This document shows, in pieces, positions 36,197 through 45,990 of a stretch of DNA of 64,000 nucleotides. The notes below the pieces were generated by a model that did not search any database, was not told the DNA's origin, and saw nothing but the letters and a program-made list of their open reading frames with translations. Position 1 is the stretch's first letter. Every line of letters starts with the position of its first letter. Both the position numbers and the translations under genes were made by a program. This DNA comes from Mesorhizobium mediterraneum (GTDB lineage Bacteria; Pseudomonadota; Alphaproteobacteria; Rhizobiales; Rhizobiaceae), in NCBI RefSeq assembly GCF_002284565.1, contig NZ_NPKI01000002.1, positions 1 through 64,000 of the forward strand, given 5' to 3'.

Positions 36197-38323
36197 ATGA
36201 GACTGACAAGCAACAAGACCTTGATGGCGAGCACCGCGCTCGCCTTCGGACTCGGCCTGTGTGCCGCGCCGCCCGCCGCCGCGCAGGAGGAGCAGAAGCA
36301 AGGCGCCGCCGCCAAGGCCGACCGTCCGCCCAAGCCCTCCCAGGCCGAAGCGAACGAGCCGACCGTGCTCGATCTGATCACCATTTCGGCGACGATGATC
36401 AAGACGGCTGTCATCGACTCGATGGCAGCAATCAGTGCCGTCGATCAGGAAGAGCTCGAGCGCATCCAGCCCGACACCGCCGCCGACATCTTTCGCACCA
36501 CCCCCGGCGTTGCCGCCTCGATGAACGGCGACGATCCGGCGACCGCCATAAACATTCGCGGACTGCAGCAGTATGGCCGCGTGGTGGTGACGCTCGACGG
36601 CGCCCGCCAGGACTACTGGCGCGTCGGCCACGGCTCGGGCTCGTTCTATGTCGAGCCCGAATTGATCAAGGATGCGACAGTCATTCGCGGCCCGGTCTCG
36701 AATGCCTATGGCTCGGGCGGCATCGGCGGCGTCGTCTCCTTCGAAACCAAGGATGCCGGCGATTTCCTCAAGCAGGAGGAACGCTGGGCGCTGAGCGAGA
36801 AGCTCGGTTATGAGAGCAATGGCGACGGCTTCACCACCAGCACCACCGGTGCCTACCGCTTCAGCGACGACGCCGACATCATCGGCAATCTCATCTATCG
36901 CGACCGCGACAGCTACACCGACGGCAATGGCGACACGGTGCCGTGGACCGGCGAGCGCATCACCAGTGGCTATATGAAGGCAACGCTGCGGCCGGCCGAC
37001 GGTCACGAGCTGAAGCTTGGCGCCATCCTGCAGCGCTACAGCGACCAGATCACCGGATCGAGCGGCTCGACCTCGCCGACGCTCAGCCGTTACGACACCG
37101 ACACAACCAATCAGACCTACACGGCCGCCTACACCTGGAAGCCGGACGACAACGAGCTGATCGACTTCAGTGCCAATGCCTACCACAACCGCACGCGCGC
37201 CGAGCAGACACAGGTCTGGCCGACTTCCGCGATCGGCAACTTCCGCTACTATGACGTCGCCACGACGGGCTTCAACGTGAAGAACTCCTCGCGCTTCGAC
37301 GCCTGGGAGATGGCACATACGCTCACCTACGGGCTCGACTACTACTATCTGGAAGCCTCGTCGGAAGCCGCACATTTCGGCGCCGGCGAACAACAGGGCT
37401 ATGGCGGCTTCCTGCAATGGCAGGGCGACTATGATAACTGGCTGCAGCTCATCGCCGCCATGCGCTATGACGGCTACCAGCTCGACGGTGAGACAAAGAC
37501 CGTGCCGCCGGAGGAAGCCTCGATGTCGGGCGACCGCTGGTCGCCGCGCCTCACCGTAGGCGTCACGCCGCTCGAAGGCTTCCAGCTCTATGGCACCTAT
37601 TCCGAAGGCTACCGGGCACCGGGCCTGCAGGACGTCTATCGCGGCGGCGGTGCGCACGGCTCTGGCGACACCTACGTGCCCAATTTGCTTCTTCAGCCCG
37701 AAACGGCGAGGAACTGGGAAGCCGGCGTCAATTTGAAATATGACGACATACTGGCCGCTGGCGACCTGTTTCGTGCCAAGGTCAACGTCTTCCACACCGA
37801 TGTCGAGGATTACATCGAAGTCGACCTGCGCCCCGACGTAACGCGCACGGCGATCAATATCGGCGACGCCCGGCTGAAAGGCATCGAGGCTGAGGCGGTC
37901 TATGACTATGGCTGGGGTTTCGTGAACCTTGCCGGCGCCCTCATCGACGCCAAGGTCGTCAGCGGCGTTTACTCCGGCCAGGCGCTGACCAACACGCCGC
38001 TCGACCGCTTCTCGGCAACACTCGGCTTCAGGATGCTCGAAGACCAGCTCACCGTCGGCGCGCAATATCTCAGCGTCGGCAAGATCACGCGCACCAACCG
38101 CACCCAGCCGAACGAGCCGACAATCGTCGATGACGGCTTCGATCTGATCAACGTCTTTGCCAACTGGCGGATCAACGACCACGCCAAGCTCGATTTCGCT
38201 GTCGATAACGTCTTTGACACCGCCTACACCGACCCGCAAAGCGCATGGTCGACGTCGGCGGCGACGGAACAGGGCAAGGGCCGCACCTTCAAGGTGGCGC
38301 TGACCGGCAGGATCGGAGGTTGA
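36197..38323 (+). CDS. TonB-dependent heme/hemoglobin-type outer-membrane receptor
   Basis: A 708-residue outer-membrane receptor. The signal peptide covers residues 1-29 (ending AAAQ). A low-complexity linker leads to a TonB-box-like stretch and the plug domain (about 60-190; INIRGLQQYGRVVVTLDGARQ). A 22-strand barrel follows, ending with RTFKVALTGRIGG. The motif YGTYSEGYRAPGLQDVYRGG is typical of the hemoglobin/heme receptor group. It is probably co-transcribed with the next gene and repressed by iron. Confidence 0.88.
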   Translation: MRLTSNKTLMASTALAFGLGLCAAPPAAAQEEQKQGAAAKADRPPKPSQAEANEPTVLDLITISATMIKTAVIDSMAAISAVDQEELERIQPDTAADIFRTTPGVAASMNGDDPATAINIRGLQQYGRVVVTLDGARQDYWRVGHGSGSFYVEPELIKDATVIRGPVSNAYGSGGIGGVVSFETKDAGDFLKQEERWALSEKLGYESNGDGFTTSTTGAYRFSDDADIIGNLIYRDRDSYTDGNGDTVPWTGERITSGYMKATLRPADGHELKLGAILQRYSDQITGSSGSTSPTLSRYDTDTTNQTYTAAYTWKPDDNELIDFSANAYHNRTRAEQTQVWPTSAIGNFRYYDVATTGFNVKNSSRFDAWEMAHTLTYGLDYYYLEASSEAAHFGAGEQQGYGGFLQWQGDYDNWLQLIAAMRYDGYQLDGETKTVPPEEASMSGDRWSPRLTVGVTPLEGFQLYGTYSEGYRAPGLQDVYRGGGAHGSGDTYVPNLLLQPETARNWEAGVNLKYDDILAAGDLFRAKVNVFHTDVEDYIEVDLRPDVTRTAINIGDARLKGIEAEAVYDYGWGFVNLAGALIDAKVVSGVYSGQALTNTPLDRFSATLGFRMLEDQLTVGAQYLSVGKITRTNRTQPNEPTIVDDGFDLINVFANWRINDHAKLDFAVDNVFDTAYTDPQSAWSTSAATEQGKGRTFKVALTGRIGG

Positions 38324-38325
38324 GC

Positions 38326-39411
38326 GTGAGCGAAGCATCGGCAAGCGGACTGGCCTGCGAAGCGCGTCTGAACCTGCGCAACCTGCCGCTTTACATCGAC
38401 CGTATCAGCGACCGGCTGCAGAGTTTCGATGCCGATGCCTCGCAAGAGGGGCAGCGGCTTGACTTCCGCTTCGCCTTCGGCGGCGCTTCCTTCGACATGG
38501 AGCGGCTGGTGATGCGGGCCAATGCCGCCGACCGCGACGGCCTTGCCCGCATCAAGGACCTGCTGGCCACCGCGGTCCAGGTCTATGCTAGGGAAGAAAA
38601 CCCGGAGATCGTCTGGACCGGCGATCTCGCCGGGGAAACCCGTCTCGCCCAGTTCCGCGAGATGGTGGTCACCCATGTCGGCGATCTCACACCGCACATG
38701 CGCCGCATCCGCTTCGCTGGCGAGGATCTTTCTCGTTTTGCGAAATTCGGCGGCATGCATATTCGCATGCTGTTCCCGACCAGCGAAGTGCCCGATCCGC
38801 TCTGGCCCATGCTCGGCAGCAATGGCCTGCCGGTCTGGCCTTCGGACGACAGGCGTCCAGCGGCGCGCGTCTACACCATCCGCACGCTCGATATGGCCAA
38901 CGGCGTCATCGACGTCGACTTCCTCGTCCATCCCGGCGAAAGCATCGGCGCTGCGTGGGCCATACAAGCGGCACCCGGCATGAAGGTTGGCATCATGGGG
39001 CCGGTCGGCCGCCCGGTGCGGCCGGCATCATGGTATCTCATGGGCGCCGACGAAACCGGCCTGCCGGCGTTGGCGCGACTTCTGGAGACGCTCCCCACCG
39101 AGACCAAGGGCGTGGCCTTCGTCGAGATCGCCGACGATGGCGAACGACAGGAGATCGACAACGCCACAGGCATTGAGCTGCACTGGCTGACACGGGACGG
39201 CGTTGCGGCCGGGCTCAGTGACAGGTTGGCGGATGCTGTCCAGTCGGTTGAATGGCCGCAGACCGGCTCGGCCTTCGGCTGGTTCGCGGCGGAAGCCGCC
39301 GCCGCCAAGATCGTTCGTGAACATTGGCGCGGTCAGCTTTCACTCGGCCGCGACCAGACGTTGGCCGCGGCCTATTGGCGCCGAGGTGCCGCCGGATTGA
39401 TGGCCGGCTAG
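38326..39411 (+). CDS. Siderophore-interacting protein with N-terminal DUF2218
   Basis: A 361-residue cytoplasmic ferric reductase-like protein. Residues about 1-95 match DUF2218. The rest is the SIP flavin-binding domain (RRIRFAGEDLSRFAKFGGMHIRMLFP; RVYTIRTLD) and the SIP C-terminal domain. GGAGG lies 6 bases before the GTG start. It probably releases iron from imported ferric chelates or heme-linked iron. Its 3' end overlaps the convergent aconitase X gene by 4 bases. Confidence 0.88.
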   Translation: MSEASASGLACEARLNLRNLPLYIDRISDRLQSFDADASQEGQRLDFRFAFGGASFDMERLVMRANAADRDGLARIKDLLATAVQVYAREENPEIVWTGDLAGETRLAQFREMVVTHVGDLTPHMRRIRFAGEDLSRFAKFGGMHIRMLFPTSEVPDPLWPMLGSNGLPVWPSDDRRPAARVYTIRTLDMANGVIDVDFLVHPGESIGAAWAIQAAPGMKVGIMGPVGRPVRPASWYLMGADETGLPALARLLETLPTETKGVAFVEIADDGERQEIDNATGIELHWLTRDGVAAGLSDRLADAVQSVEWPQTGSAFGWFAAEAAAAKIVREHWRGQLSLGRDQTLAAAYWRRGAAGLMAG

Positions 39412-39845
39412 GTCAGGCTCACTATCGCTTGCCCATCCTCGTCGATGTCGATGGCGATCCGGTCGCCGGATACAATGCCCGACGTGTCGCAAACGACCAG
39501 CGGCATGCGGATGTCGTAGAGGAATTCGGCGACGATGGCGCCGACGGCAAGGATTGGGTCCGGCCGCTCCAGGATGATGCCGGCCGGCGCCGTACCCTTG
39601 CGGATCGCCTCGGCAAGTACCGACGAGGTGGACGACGAGCCTCGCCCACTCGCCATGACCAGGATCCGGTCGGCGACATTGCCGCCCAGAGCCGGGTGCG
39701 AATGGTCAATGATATCGCCCGTCTCGGCATCGACGCCGCCCCAGAAGCTGAGCGCTTGCGACAGCACCAGCGCTGAGCCTTGCGCCCTGCCGGCAAGCTG
39801 GAAAATGCCAGTTCTGTCCAGCGCTCGCCTGTCCTGCTCGCTCAT
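39408..39845 (-). CDS. Aconitase X small (swivel) subunit
   Basis: A 145-residue protein matching the aconitase X swivelling domain (DUF126). A Ser-rich catalytic loop (GGNVADRILVMASGRGSSS) carries the conserved active-site Ser. In many bacteria this domain is fused to the large one; here it is separate. The ATG overlaps the stop of the large subunit, so the two are made together. Confidence 0.85.
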   Translation of the reverse strand: MSEQDRRALDRTGIFQLAGRAQGSALVLSQALSFWGGVDAETGDIIDHSHPALGGNVADRILVMASGRGSSSTSSVLAEAIRKGTAPAGIILERPDPILAVGAIVAEFLYDIRMPLVVCDTSGIVSGDRIAIDIDEDGQAIVSLT

Positions 39846-41089
39846 CGCGTGCCCCGTACGACATGGCCGCCCGCGGCCGAGCGGATGCAGTCTTCCATGT
39901 CCCCGAACGCCACCGACACGCCGATATTGCCCGGTGCGTAATGCGCCCATTTACCGGAATTGGTCATCACCGCGCCATCGAGGCGCTCAAGGATCGACGT
40001 GACATAAGTGCAGGTGTCGGCGACCGGAATCAGGCCGAACGCGCCCATGCCAGCCAGAGCGCCCTCGTCCTGAAGCCGCGTCAGCGTCGCGCGCCCGGTG
40101 TTGACATAGATCGGGATGCCCCTGCCCGGCGCCACCTCGCGCAGCATCGGCAGCAGGCGCATCCACTCGTCGTGCGAGAAATGCGGCGTGCCTAACGAGA
40201 CGGCCGCAAGCGGCGCGCCGTCGGGGACGCTCGACAGCTTGGCCAGCGCATTGTCGATGTCGGCGCGAGAGATCCGGATCGTCTCCTCCGGCGCCAGGCC
40301 ATGCAGTGCCTCGTCGAGCGTCTGCGCCTCCGGCGTGATGCCGACGGCATGGAACAACGCCACGGCTCCGGTCGTTGCCGCCGCCGCGCCAAGCGCCTTC
40401 AACTGATCCTCGTCGCGGGGCTGCGGCAGGCCCGATATGACCGGGATGCGATCGCCGCTCCTTTGCCCGACAAGTAGTCCCACACCCACGAACAGCGCGT
40501 CGCTCGGCTCGATACTGCCAGTCAGCTCGAACAGGATCTGGCCGCGTCGATTATCGCTCAGATGCAGTCCCCAGGCCGGCGCGCGCCCGGTCATCGCGCA
40601 GCACAAGTCGATGAAATCGCCATAGCGGTTGGTCCGCGCTCCAATCACCGAATTGGCAAAGACGATGGCGTTGGACTCGCCCCAGGCGATCTGCTCGCCA
40701 AGGGCCGGCCGGAACCGCGTCTGATAGGGCGCGCAGGTGAAGGTCGCCTGGCAACCGAGTTCCAGATGCGCCTTCATCAAACGGCGTGCCGGCGCCTCTT
40801 GTGACGGCGGCATCTTCACCAGTCCGGGATGGATGAGGTCGAACGAGCCGACATTCAGCGTCGTCGGGACCCGAACGTGGCCGCCGCCCTCGATCAGCCT
40901 TTCGACGAAATCGAGGCTGGCCTGGCCGTGATACAGGCAGCCATCGATATGAGCACCGGCAATGTCTAACAGCTCGCGCGCACCGACCGCCTTCGAAAAG
41001 GCGACTAGGATCTTCATCGCGGCGGCCACGGCCGGGCCCTGCTCGCCCTGCAGCATCGACTGGTCGCCCGCATTCAGCTCAAGCATCAT
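39842..41089 (-). CDS. Aconitase X large (catalytic) subunit
   Basis: A 415-residue protein of the aconitase X (DUF521) family. Markers are HVRVPTTLNVGSFDLIHP, TCAPYQTRFRPALGEQIAWGESNAIVFANSVIGARTNRYGD, and the Cys near the end (VADTCTYVTSIL) that may hold an iron-sulfur cluster. Bacterial two-subunit members include cis-3-hydroxy-L-proline dehydratase, so that is the best guess. It follows a polyamine/amino-compound ABC importer. Confidence 0.87.
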   Translation of the reverse strand: MMLELNAGDQSMLQGEQGPAVAAAMKILVAFSKAVGARELLDIAGAHIDGCLYHGQASLDFVERLIEGGGHVRVPTTLNVGSFDLIHPGLVKMPPSQEAPARRLMKAHLELGCQATFTCAPYQTRFRPALGEQIAWGESNAIVFANSVIGARTNRYGDFIDLCCAMTGRAPAWGLHLSDNRRGQILFELTGSIEPSDALFVGVGLLVGQRSGDRIPVISGLPQPRDEDQLKALGAAAATTGAVALFHAVGITPEAQTLDEALHGLAPEETIRISRADIDNALAKLSSVPDGAPLAAVSLGTPHFSHDEWMRLLPMLREVAPGRGIPIYVNTGRATLTRLQDEGALAGMGAFGLIPVADTCTYVTSILERLDGAVMTNSGKWAHYAPGNIGVSVAFGDMEDCIRSAAGGHVVRGTR

Positions 41090-41155
41090 CAGGTATTTCG
41101 CTTTTCCGCATTGTGCCCGACCATGCTCTCACTGATTGCGGTCCGCCTGGCAAGA

Positions 41156-42220
41156 TCAGTTCGCGGCGATCAGCACCGTACTCTCCGGCGACCAGCGCAG
41201 CACCACCTCTTGTCCTTCCGCCAACCTTTCAATGCCTGTGTTCTGCACGATGACCTTGAGCGTTTGCCCGTCGCGTTCGACGAAATAGGTGCTGTTGTTG
41301 CCGGCGAAGATGCGTTTGGAGATTTGGCCACGGAGCACATTGGCGTTCGGATCAGACGTTCCGGAATCGGTGGCAATGCGGATGCGTTCGGGCCGAACCG
41401 CGCAGCTAGCTTTGGCGCCGGCGGCAAGCGTCGCGCCTGCCCCGGCGGCAATCGCGGTGCCATCGACCAAGCGGATACCGGTACCGGTGGTGTCGCCGCG
41501 CAAGATGTTGGCGTCGCCTAGGAAGGTGGCGGCGAACTCGCTCTTCGGCCTGTCGTAGATCTCCTCGGGCGGTCCCTCCTGTACCAACCGGCCGTCGCGC
41601 AAGATGCCGATACGGTCGCTCATCGTCAGCGCCTCCTCCTGGTCGTGGGTGACGAAGATGGTGGTGATGCCGATCTCGCGCTGGATACGCTTCAGTTCTA
41701 TCTGCATATCGACCCGCAGCGCCTTGTCGAGCGCGCCGAGCGGCTCGTCGAGCAAAAGCACACGCGGCTTGGTGACGATGGCGCGGGCCAGCGCGACCCG
41801 CTGGCGCTGGCCGCCGGACAGCTGATGCGGCCGGCGGCCACCGAGCTTGCCGAGCTGCACCAGGTCGAGCGCGCGCTGCACCTCGCTGGCGATAATTGCC
41901 TTGGCCTCGCCACGCACCGACAGGCCGAAGGCGACATTGTCGGCAACGCTCATATTGGGAAACAGCGCATAGTTCTGGAACACCATGCCGATGCGCCGCT
42001 TCTCGACCGGCACCCGCTCGACGCTCTCGCCGCCAATGGCGATGCGGCCGGAGTCGGGAAAATCGAAGCCGGCGATCTGGCGCAAGAGCGTGGTCTTGCC
42101 GCTGCCCGACGGCCCGAGCAGCGCATAGAAGCCACCGTCGGCGAAGTCGATGGAGACGTCGTCCAGCGCCTTGTGCGCGCCGAAACTGCGCGACAAATTC
42201 GATACCTGCACGCCGGCCAT
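41156..42220 (-). CDS. Spermidine/putrescine-type ABC importer, ATPase (PotA-like)
   Basis: A 354-residue ATPase with Walker A GPSGSGKTT, signature LSGGQRQRV, Walker B VLLLDEPL and a C-terminal TOBE_2 domain. Its ATG overlaps the permease stop (TAATG). It is part of the four-gene polyamine-type importer at 41156-44966. Confidence 0.92.
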   Translation of the reverse strand: MAGVQVSNLSRSFGAHKALDDVSIDFADGGFYALLGPSGSGKTTLLRQIAGFDFPDSGRIAIGGESVERVPVEKRRIGMVFQNYALFPNMSVADNVAFGLSVRGEAKAIIASEVQRALDLVQLGKLGGRRPHQLSGGQRQRVALARAIVTKPRVLLLDEPLGALDKALRVDMQIELKRIQREIGITTIFVTHDQEEALTMSDRIGILRDGRLVQEGPPEEIYDRPKSEFAATFLGDANILRGDTTGTGIRLVDGTAIAAGAGATLAAGAKASCAVRPERIRIATDSGTSDPNANVLRGQISKRIFAGNNSTYFVERDGQTLKVIVQNTGIERLAEGQEVVLRWSPESTVLIAAN

Positions 42221-43008
42221 TATTTTTCTCCGCCGAATTTGAAGAACCGTGCCGTGAGCAGCATCAGCGCCATCGAGACGACGATGATGATCGTCGAGAC
42301 CGCGTTGATCTCGGGCGTGAAACCCTTGCGGATCGCGGCGTAGATTTCGACCGGCAGCGTCGTCTGGCCCGGCGTCGACAGGAAGTAGGACACCACGAAC
42401 TGGTCGAACGACACAGCGAAGGCGAACAGCCCGCCGGCGATGACCCCCGGCATGATCCACGGCAGCGTCACGCGCGAAGTTACCTGCCATTGGTTGGCGC
42501 CGAGCGACCGCGCCGCCTCTTCGAGTTCCGGTGCAAACGTCTGCAGCCGGGCCGAGACGACGACGATCACATAGGGCAGCGCCAGCGCCACATGGCCGAG
42601 CAGGATTGCAAACAGACCCCGCCCGATACCAACGCCGAAGAAGAAGATCAGCATCGCCGTGCCGGTGATCAGCCACGGAATGGCGATCGGCGGAAACAGC
42701 AGCGCTTGCAGGAATTTCTTGCCGCGAAATTCGTAGCGGAAAAGCGCTAGCGACGCCGCCGAGCCGAGCACGACGCAGATGATGGTGGTGATGATCGCAA
42801 TTTCGAGGCTGTTCCAGGTGGCCGAGATCAACTGATCATTCTGCCACAACGAGGCGTACCACTCTTTCGTCCATTCGAACGGCAGTTGATAGAAGGGCGA
42901 GACGTTGAACGACATCAGCGCCATGATGATGATCGGGAGGTAGAGGAAGGCGAGCAGCACCCAGATGTAGAGCCGGCCGAGCCATTCCAGGATACGGGTC
43001 GTTGCCAT
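42220..43008 (-). CDS. Spermidine/putrescine-type ABC importer, permease (PotC-like)
   Basis: A 262-residue permease with six hydrophobic segments and EAA loop ELEEAARSLGANQWQVTSRVTLP. Its start overlaps the stop of the partner permease (TGATG). Confidence 0.92.
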   Translation of the reverse strand: MATTRILEWLGRLYIWVLLAFLYLPIIIMALMSFNVSPFYQLPFEWTKEWYASLWQNDQLISATWNSLEIAIITTIICVVLGSAASLALFRYEFRGKKFLQALLFPPIAIPWLITGTAMLIFFFGVGIGRGLFAILLGHVALALPYVIVVVSARLQTFAPELEEAARSLGANQWQVTSRVTLPWIMPGVIAGGLFAFAVSFDQFVVSYFLSTPGQTTLPVEIYAAIRKGFTPEINAVSTIIIVVSMALMLLTARFFKFGGEK

Positions 43009-43877
43009 CACGCAGCCCTCCGCAGCACCGGCGACGCCAATGCCAGGATGACCAGCACGACGGCCAACAGGATGAAGGAGAGTGCTGCACCCAGCGGCCA
43101 GTTGAAGACGGCAACGAACTGGTCCTCGATGACCGTGCCGTAGAAGGTGCCGGTGCGCCCGCCTAGGATACGCGGCTCCATGAACGAGCCGACGACGGGC
43201 ACGAAGATCAGCGCCGCTCCGGCGACCAGCCCCGGCATGGACAGCGGGATGATCACCCATCTCAGCATTTGCAGCCGCGAGGCGCCGAGCGAGCGCCCTG
43301 CCTCGATCAGCGAGTCATCGATGGCCTGCAGCGTGAGGTAACAGGTCAGCACCATGTAGGGCACGTAGGAGTGCACCAGGCCGATGATGACGGCCGGATA
43401 GGAATACATCAGGTCGATGTTGATCTTGAACGGCAGCACGGCGTTGAGCGCGGTGTCGAGAATGCCGCCTTCGCGCAGCACCATCGCCCATGAGAAGATG
43501 CGCACCAGCCCGTTCGACCAGAACGGCAGGATGACAAGCAGGAAGATCGCCTCGCGGCTGCGTCCCTTCAGCACCTTGGCCAGCACATAGGCCGCGGGAT
43601 AGCCGATGAAGACGCACCACAGCGTCACCTCGAGCCCGAGCCGGAGCGAGGCCAGCAGCAGCGTCCAGTAGAGCCCTTGCGAGAAGAAGGTGGTGTAGTT
43701 CTCCAGCGTGAACGCCCACGCCTTGCCCGACAGCGGCAGCTCGGTCATGAAGGAAAAGAAGACCATGGCCGACAGCGGCAGGAAAATCGCCACCGTCAGC
43801 CAGAGATAGGCAGGCAGGAGCAGGGGCAAAGCCGATCGCAATCCGCTCCTCGAACCGCTCGCGACCTGTCCAGCCAT
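43008..43877 (-). CDS. Spermidine/putrescine-type ABC importer, permease (PotB-like)
   Basis: A 289-residue permease. Six hydrophobic segments, EAA loop DSLIEAGRSLGASRLQMLRWVIIP, and the family's long first periplasmic loop are visible. It follows the binding-protein gene. Confidence 0.92.
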   Translation of the reverse strand: MAGQVASGSRSGLRSALPLLLPAYLWLTVAIFLPLSAMVFFSFMTELPLSGKAWAFTLENYTTFFSQGLYWTLLLASLRLGLEVTLWCVFIGYPAAYVLAKVLKGRSREAIFLLVILPFWSNGLVRIFSWAMVLREGGILDTALNAVLPFKINIDLMYSYPAVIIGLVHSYVPYMVLTCYLTLQAIDDSLIEAGRSLGASRLQMLRWVIIPLSMPGLVAGAALIFVPVVGSFMEPRILGGRTGTFYGTVIEDQFVAVFNWPLGAALSFILLAVVLVILALASPVLRRAA

Positions 43878-43904
43878 ATGCCCTCCTCCCCGAAAAGCCG
43901 GCCG

Positions 43905-44966
43905 CTACTTCACATTCACCTTCAGTTCCTGCCATAGCGCCAGATAGGCTTCGCGCTGCGCATCGGTGATCGGCGCCTGGAACTGGATGCGCTTGGCCAC
44001 ATCGGGATCCCCCATCACCTTGCGGTTGAAGGCATCTTCCGGAAGCGCCGCGACCGCTTTGGTGTTGGCCGACACCGGCGCGCCAACCTTGGTGACCCAT
44101 TCGACATAGAAGGACGGGTCGATCATGTAGTTGATGAAGGCCTCGGCGCCGGCGACATTCTTGGAGCCGACCGGAATGGAAAAGGCGTCGAGCCAGGCGA
44201 CGGCGCCTTCCTGCGGGATGACCAGCGCGACCGGCAGCTTGAAATGCGTCTTGGCGCGGTCGGCCGAGCCGCTCCAATAGGTGCCGATGTCGATTTGGTT
44301 GGAGGCGACCATCTGGTTCCAGTCGTTCTCAGAACTCCAGAATGTCTTGATCTGCGGCATCAGCGAGGTCAGCTTCGTCTTGACCGCTTCCATGTCCTTG
44401 ATGTCGTTGATGTCCTGGCCGGTGGCGATGGCGCCGAATTGGACCGCTTCGACAGCGTCGTCGCGAATGACCACGCGACCCTTATGGGCCTCGTTCCACA
44501 TTTCGGTAATGCTGGTCGGCGGCGTCTCGAAGGCCTTTTCGTTGATGGCGAGCGCGGTCAAGCCCCACACCCATGGCACGCCATAGACCTTGCCGTCGCG
44601 GGCGAGCATGGGCGAGCCTGCCTTGTCCGGGCTGATGTCGGCATAGTTGGGGATCTTCGAAACATCGATCGGCTGGATCAGTTTTTCCGCCATGGCCTGG
44701 TCGTTGAAGGCGGCGTTGATCATGACGACGTCGTAGAGGCCGGGATTGGTCCTGAGCTTGGTCAGCATTTCCTGTTCGGAATTGAAGAAGTCGTTGACGA
44801 CCTTGTTGCCGGTCGCCTTCTCGAAGGCCGCGATGGCCCAGGGCTCATCGGCCCCGTAGCCCTTCCAGTTGAGCACATGCACTTCGGCGGCAGTGGCGGC
44901 CAGCGTGAATACGGAGGTGACGACGGCAGTCGCCGTCAGGAAAGCAGTCAGTTTGGGCATGCGCAT
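43905..44966 (-). CDS. Spermidine/putrescine-type ABC importer, binding protein (PotD-like)
   Basis: A 353-residue periplasmic protein. The signal peptide ends around residue 27 (ATAAE). VHVLNWKGYGADEPWAIAAFEKATG is the classic PotD/PotF opening, and YWSGSADRAK lies in the ligand cleft region. The start may be this ATG or the one 6 bases later, which has the better spacing to GAGAGG. The real ligand may be a hydroxyproline-like or other amino compound. Confidence 0.88.
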   Translation of the reverse strand: MRMPKLTAFLTATAVVTSVFTLAATAAEVHVLNWKGYGADEPWAIAAFEKATGNKVVNDFFNSEQEMLTKLRTNPGLYDVVMINAAFNDQAMAEKLIQPIDVSKIPNYADISPDKAGSPMLARDGKVYGVPWVWGLTALAINEKAFETPPTSITEMWNEAHKGRVVIRDDAVEAVQFGAIATGQDINDIKDMEAVKTKLTSLMPQIKTFWSSENDWNQMVASNQIDIGTYWSGSADRAKTHFKLPVALVIPQEGAVAWLDAFSIPVGSKNVAGAEAFINYMIDPSFYVEWVTKVGAPVSANTKAVAALPEDAFNRKVMGDPDVAKRIQFQAPITDAQREAYLALWQELKVNVK

Positions 44967-45021
44967 GTTCGTTCCTCTCATTGTTTGCCCGGTTGGCGGG
45001 GCTTGTTACGTCTTTAGGCTG

Positions 45022-45990
45022 TCAGGCCTCTTGCTCCCGGCCGTGCACGGTCGTCATTCGATCGTCATGGCTGAGGAATGTCTGGATCTCCTGGTCGGTC
45101 GGCGCGGACGACCCGCCATGGCGGGTGACCGAGAGCGCCGCCGCCGCATTGGCGTAACTTGCCGCCTCGAAGGGCGGCACGCCGCGCGACAGTGCGCTGA
45201 CGAAGGCGCCGATATGCGTGTCGCCGGCGCCATTGGTGTCGACGGCGGCGACCTTGAAGCTGGGCACGGCCTGCCTGCTACCGTCTGCCAGCCGCACGAA
45301 GCAGCCTTTTGCCCCGGCGCGGATGATGACCCCGTCGGCGCTCGGGCAATGATTAGAAAGAAGCCCGGCGGCAATGGCCTCGACATCGCCGGCACCGGCG
45401 ATCTGGACCGCTTCGGCGGTGTTGCAGCTCAGCCAGCTCGTGCGCGCAAGCACCCGATCGAGAATGGCGCGCGGAATGTCTGATATGACCGGCGTCGGAT
45501 CGAAGACAAAGGGAATTTCCGCCGGCAGCGCCTCGATCCAGTCGGCCAGCGCATCGCGGCTGCCGGGATAGCTCAGCGTGTAGCCGGAGGCGAACACCCA
45601 GTCCCCCGGCGCAACCCGGACAGACGCCATCATGTCGAGATTGAGCATGCTCTCGGCGCCAGGCCACGACACGAAGGTGCGCTCGGCGTCGCCGCTGATC
45701 ATGGCGACGCAATTGCCGCTATCTATCACTGGCGATGGTGGCGTCAGCGTTGCGATGTCTTCGGCGGCGAAGGCGGCCCGCAGGAAATCGCCATTCGGCC
45801 CGCTGCCGAGCTGGCCGCCGAAGGCGACCTTCATCCCGGTGCGGCTGGCCGCGACCATCATGTTGAAGCCGCCGCCGGCGACCTGGGCATAGCTCGATGC
45901 GGTCTTTTCGGTGCCGGGCGCCGGCAAGGCGTCGATGCGGTAGACATAGTCCACCACCGCGCTGCCGACATGGAGGAGACGGCCGCTCAT
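45022..45990 (-). CDS. PfkB-family carbohydrate kinase
   Basis: A 322-residue kinase of the ribokinase group. Signature 1 is GGGFNMMVAASRTG (about 39-52) and signature 2 is DTNGAGDTHIGAF, whose Asp is the catalytic base. The ATG overlaps the ADP-ribosylglycohydrolase stop by 4 bases. Translational coupling to a glycohydrolase suggests that it phosphorylates the sugar set free by that enzyme. The exact sugar is not visible. Confidence 0.9.
   Translation of the reverse strand: MSGRLLHVGSAVVDYVYRIDALPAPGTEKTASSYAQVAGGGFNMMVAASRTGMKVAFGGQLGSGPNGDFLRAAFAAEDIATLTPPSPVIDSGNCVAMISGDAERTFVSWPGAESMLNLDMMASVRVAPGDWVFASGYTLSYPGSRDALADWIEALPAEIPFVFDPTPVISDIPRAILDRVLARTSWLSCNTAEAVQIAGAGDVEAIAAGLLSNHCPSADGVIIRAGAKGCFVRLADGSRQAVPSFKVAAVDTNGAGDTHIGAFVSALSRGVPPFEAASYANAAAALSVTRHGGSSAPTDQEIQTFLSHDDRMTTVHGREQEA

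Noticed and set aside
36134..38344. A 736-codon open frame on the - strand opposite the TonB receptor gene
   Set aside because: It mirrors the high-GC receptor gene, has no ribosome site and its translation is low-complexity Arg/Ala/Val without domains.
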